Shown here in pieces: positions 63,902-64,000 of a DNA stretch of 64,000 nt; position 1 is the first letter of the stretch; every line of letters starts with the position of its first letter. Under the pieces are notes generated by a model that had not been told where the DNA came from, did no database searches, and saw nothing but the letters and a program-made list of their open reading frames with translations. The DNA is from Paractinoplanes maris. Its GTDB lineage: Bacteria > Actinomycetota > Actinomycetes > Mycobacteriales > Micromonosporaceae. The stretch is from the NCBI RefSeq assembly GCF_023544465.1, contig NZ_JALPVL010000001.1:620001-684000 (forward strand), read 5' to 3'. A program made the translations under genes and the position numbers.

Positions 63902-64000
63902 TGATCGTGTGGGCCAGCTGGTCCACGGTCAGGTTGTTCTCGATGGCCATCGTGATCGGCAGGATCAGCTCGCTCGCCTTGGGCGCCACCACCACCCCGC
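63831..64000 (-). CDS. lpdA: NAD(P)H-quinone dehydrogenase / dihydrolipoamide dehydrogenase family (5' partial)
   Basis: The right window edge cuts this gene. The visible C-terminal 55 or so residues read GVVVAPKASELILPITMAIE, then LTVDQLAHTITIYPSLSGSI and EAARQLMQHELQ. This is the dimerisation domain of flavin disulfide reductases; YPSLSGSI in place of the HPTLSE of true lipoamide dehydrogenases matches mycobacterial LpdA (Rv3303c), a quinone reductase. No start is visible. Confidence 0.8.
   Translation of the reverse strand, partial: GVVVAPKASELILPITMAIENNLTVDQLAHTITIYPSLSGSIAEAARQLMQHELQ

Overview
The window is a dense, high-GC chromosomal stretch from a filamentous-type actinobacterium. 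Gene content points to the Micromonosporaceae, with an Actinoplanes-like organism the best guess: GTP-type PEP carboxykinase, class II fructose bisphosphatase, xseA-xseB-DUF4245-glpX order, an acyl-CoA carboxylase cluster, a mycosin protease and many GTG/TTG starts. The genus is an inference from content; no rRNA or tRNA gene is present to test it.

Layout. 1-10.2 kb: acyl-CoA metabolism (an APH-type kinase, two acyl-CoA dehydrogenases, two TetR regulators, an ADH/ALDH pair, an acyl-CoA ligase, a Nudix hydrolase). 10.4-18.6 kb: small and regulatory genes, including a pterin-dehydratase-like protein, a tightly overlapping four-gene operon (G5 protein, methyltransferase, nucleotidyltransferase, peptidase S51), an FMN reductase/MarR pair, a Uma2 protein and ychF. 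18.6-23.3 kb: alkylation repair (Ada-AlkA fusion, Ogt) followed by an archaeal-type valyl-tRNA synthetase. 23.3-31.8 kb: membrane proteins bracketed by low-complexity DNA, rmuC, ispH, two paralogous membrane proteins, xseAB, DUF4245 and glpX. 31.8-44.5 kb: rhomboid and trypsin-like proteases, a lytic transglycosylase, PIN-PhoH, otsB, a short-chain Z-prenyl transferase, a reductase, pckG, an ECF sigma factor with a fused zinc motif, and two GtrA proteins.

44.5-62.2 kb is the most unusual part. It keeps the order birA, accD, accE, maf, accA, which is the acyl-CoA carboxylase neighbourhood known from mycobacteria, but unrelated blocks separate the members: a 151-bp near-perfect palindrome and a repeat protein after birA; twin M50 metalloproteases and a giant repeat-containing Ser/Thr kinase between accD and accE; a low-GC type VII secretion-like cassette (two YxxxD/E proteins plus a mycosin) between accE and maf; and a PadR-controlled ABC exporter between maf and accA. 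BirA would biotinylate the AccA BCCP domain, and AccA, AccD and AccE together would make malonyl/propionyl-type CoA esters. The window ends with a GNAT, a DedA protein and the 3' end of an lpdA-like flavoprotein.

Across the window at least 23 genes have a TAnnnT-like hexamer 6-7 bases before the start codon and no Shine-Dalgarno sequence. This is the signature of leaderless transcripts, and it was used to choose many starts.
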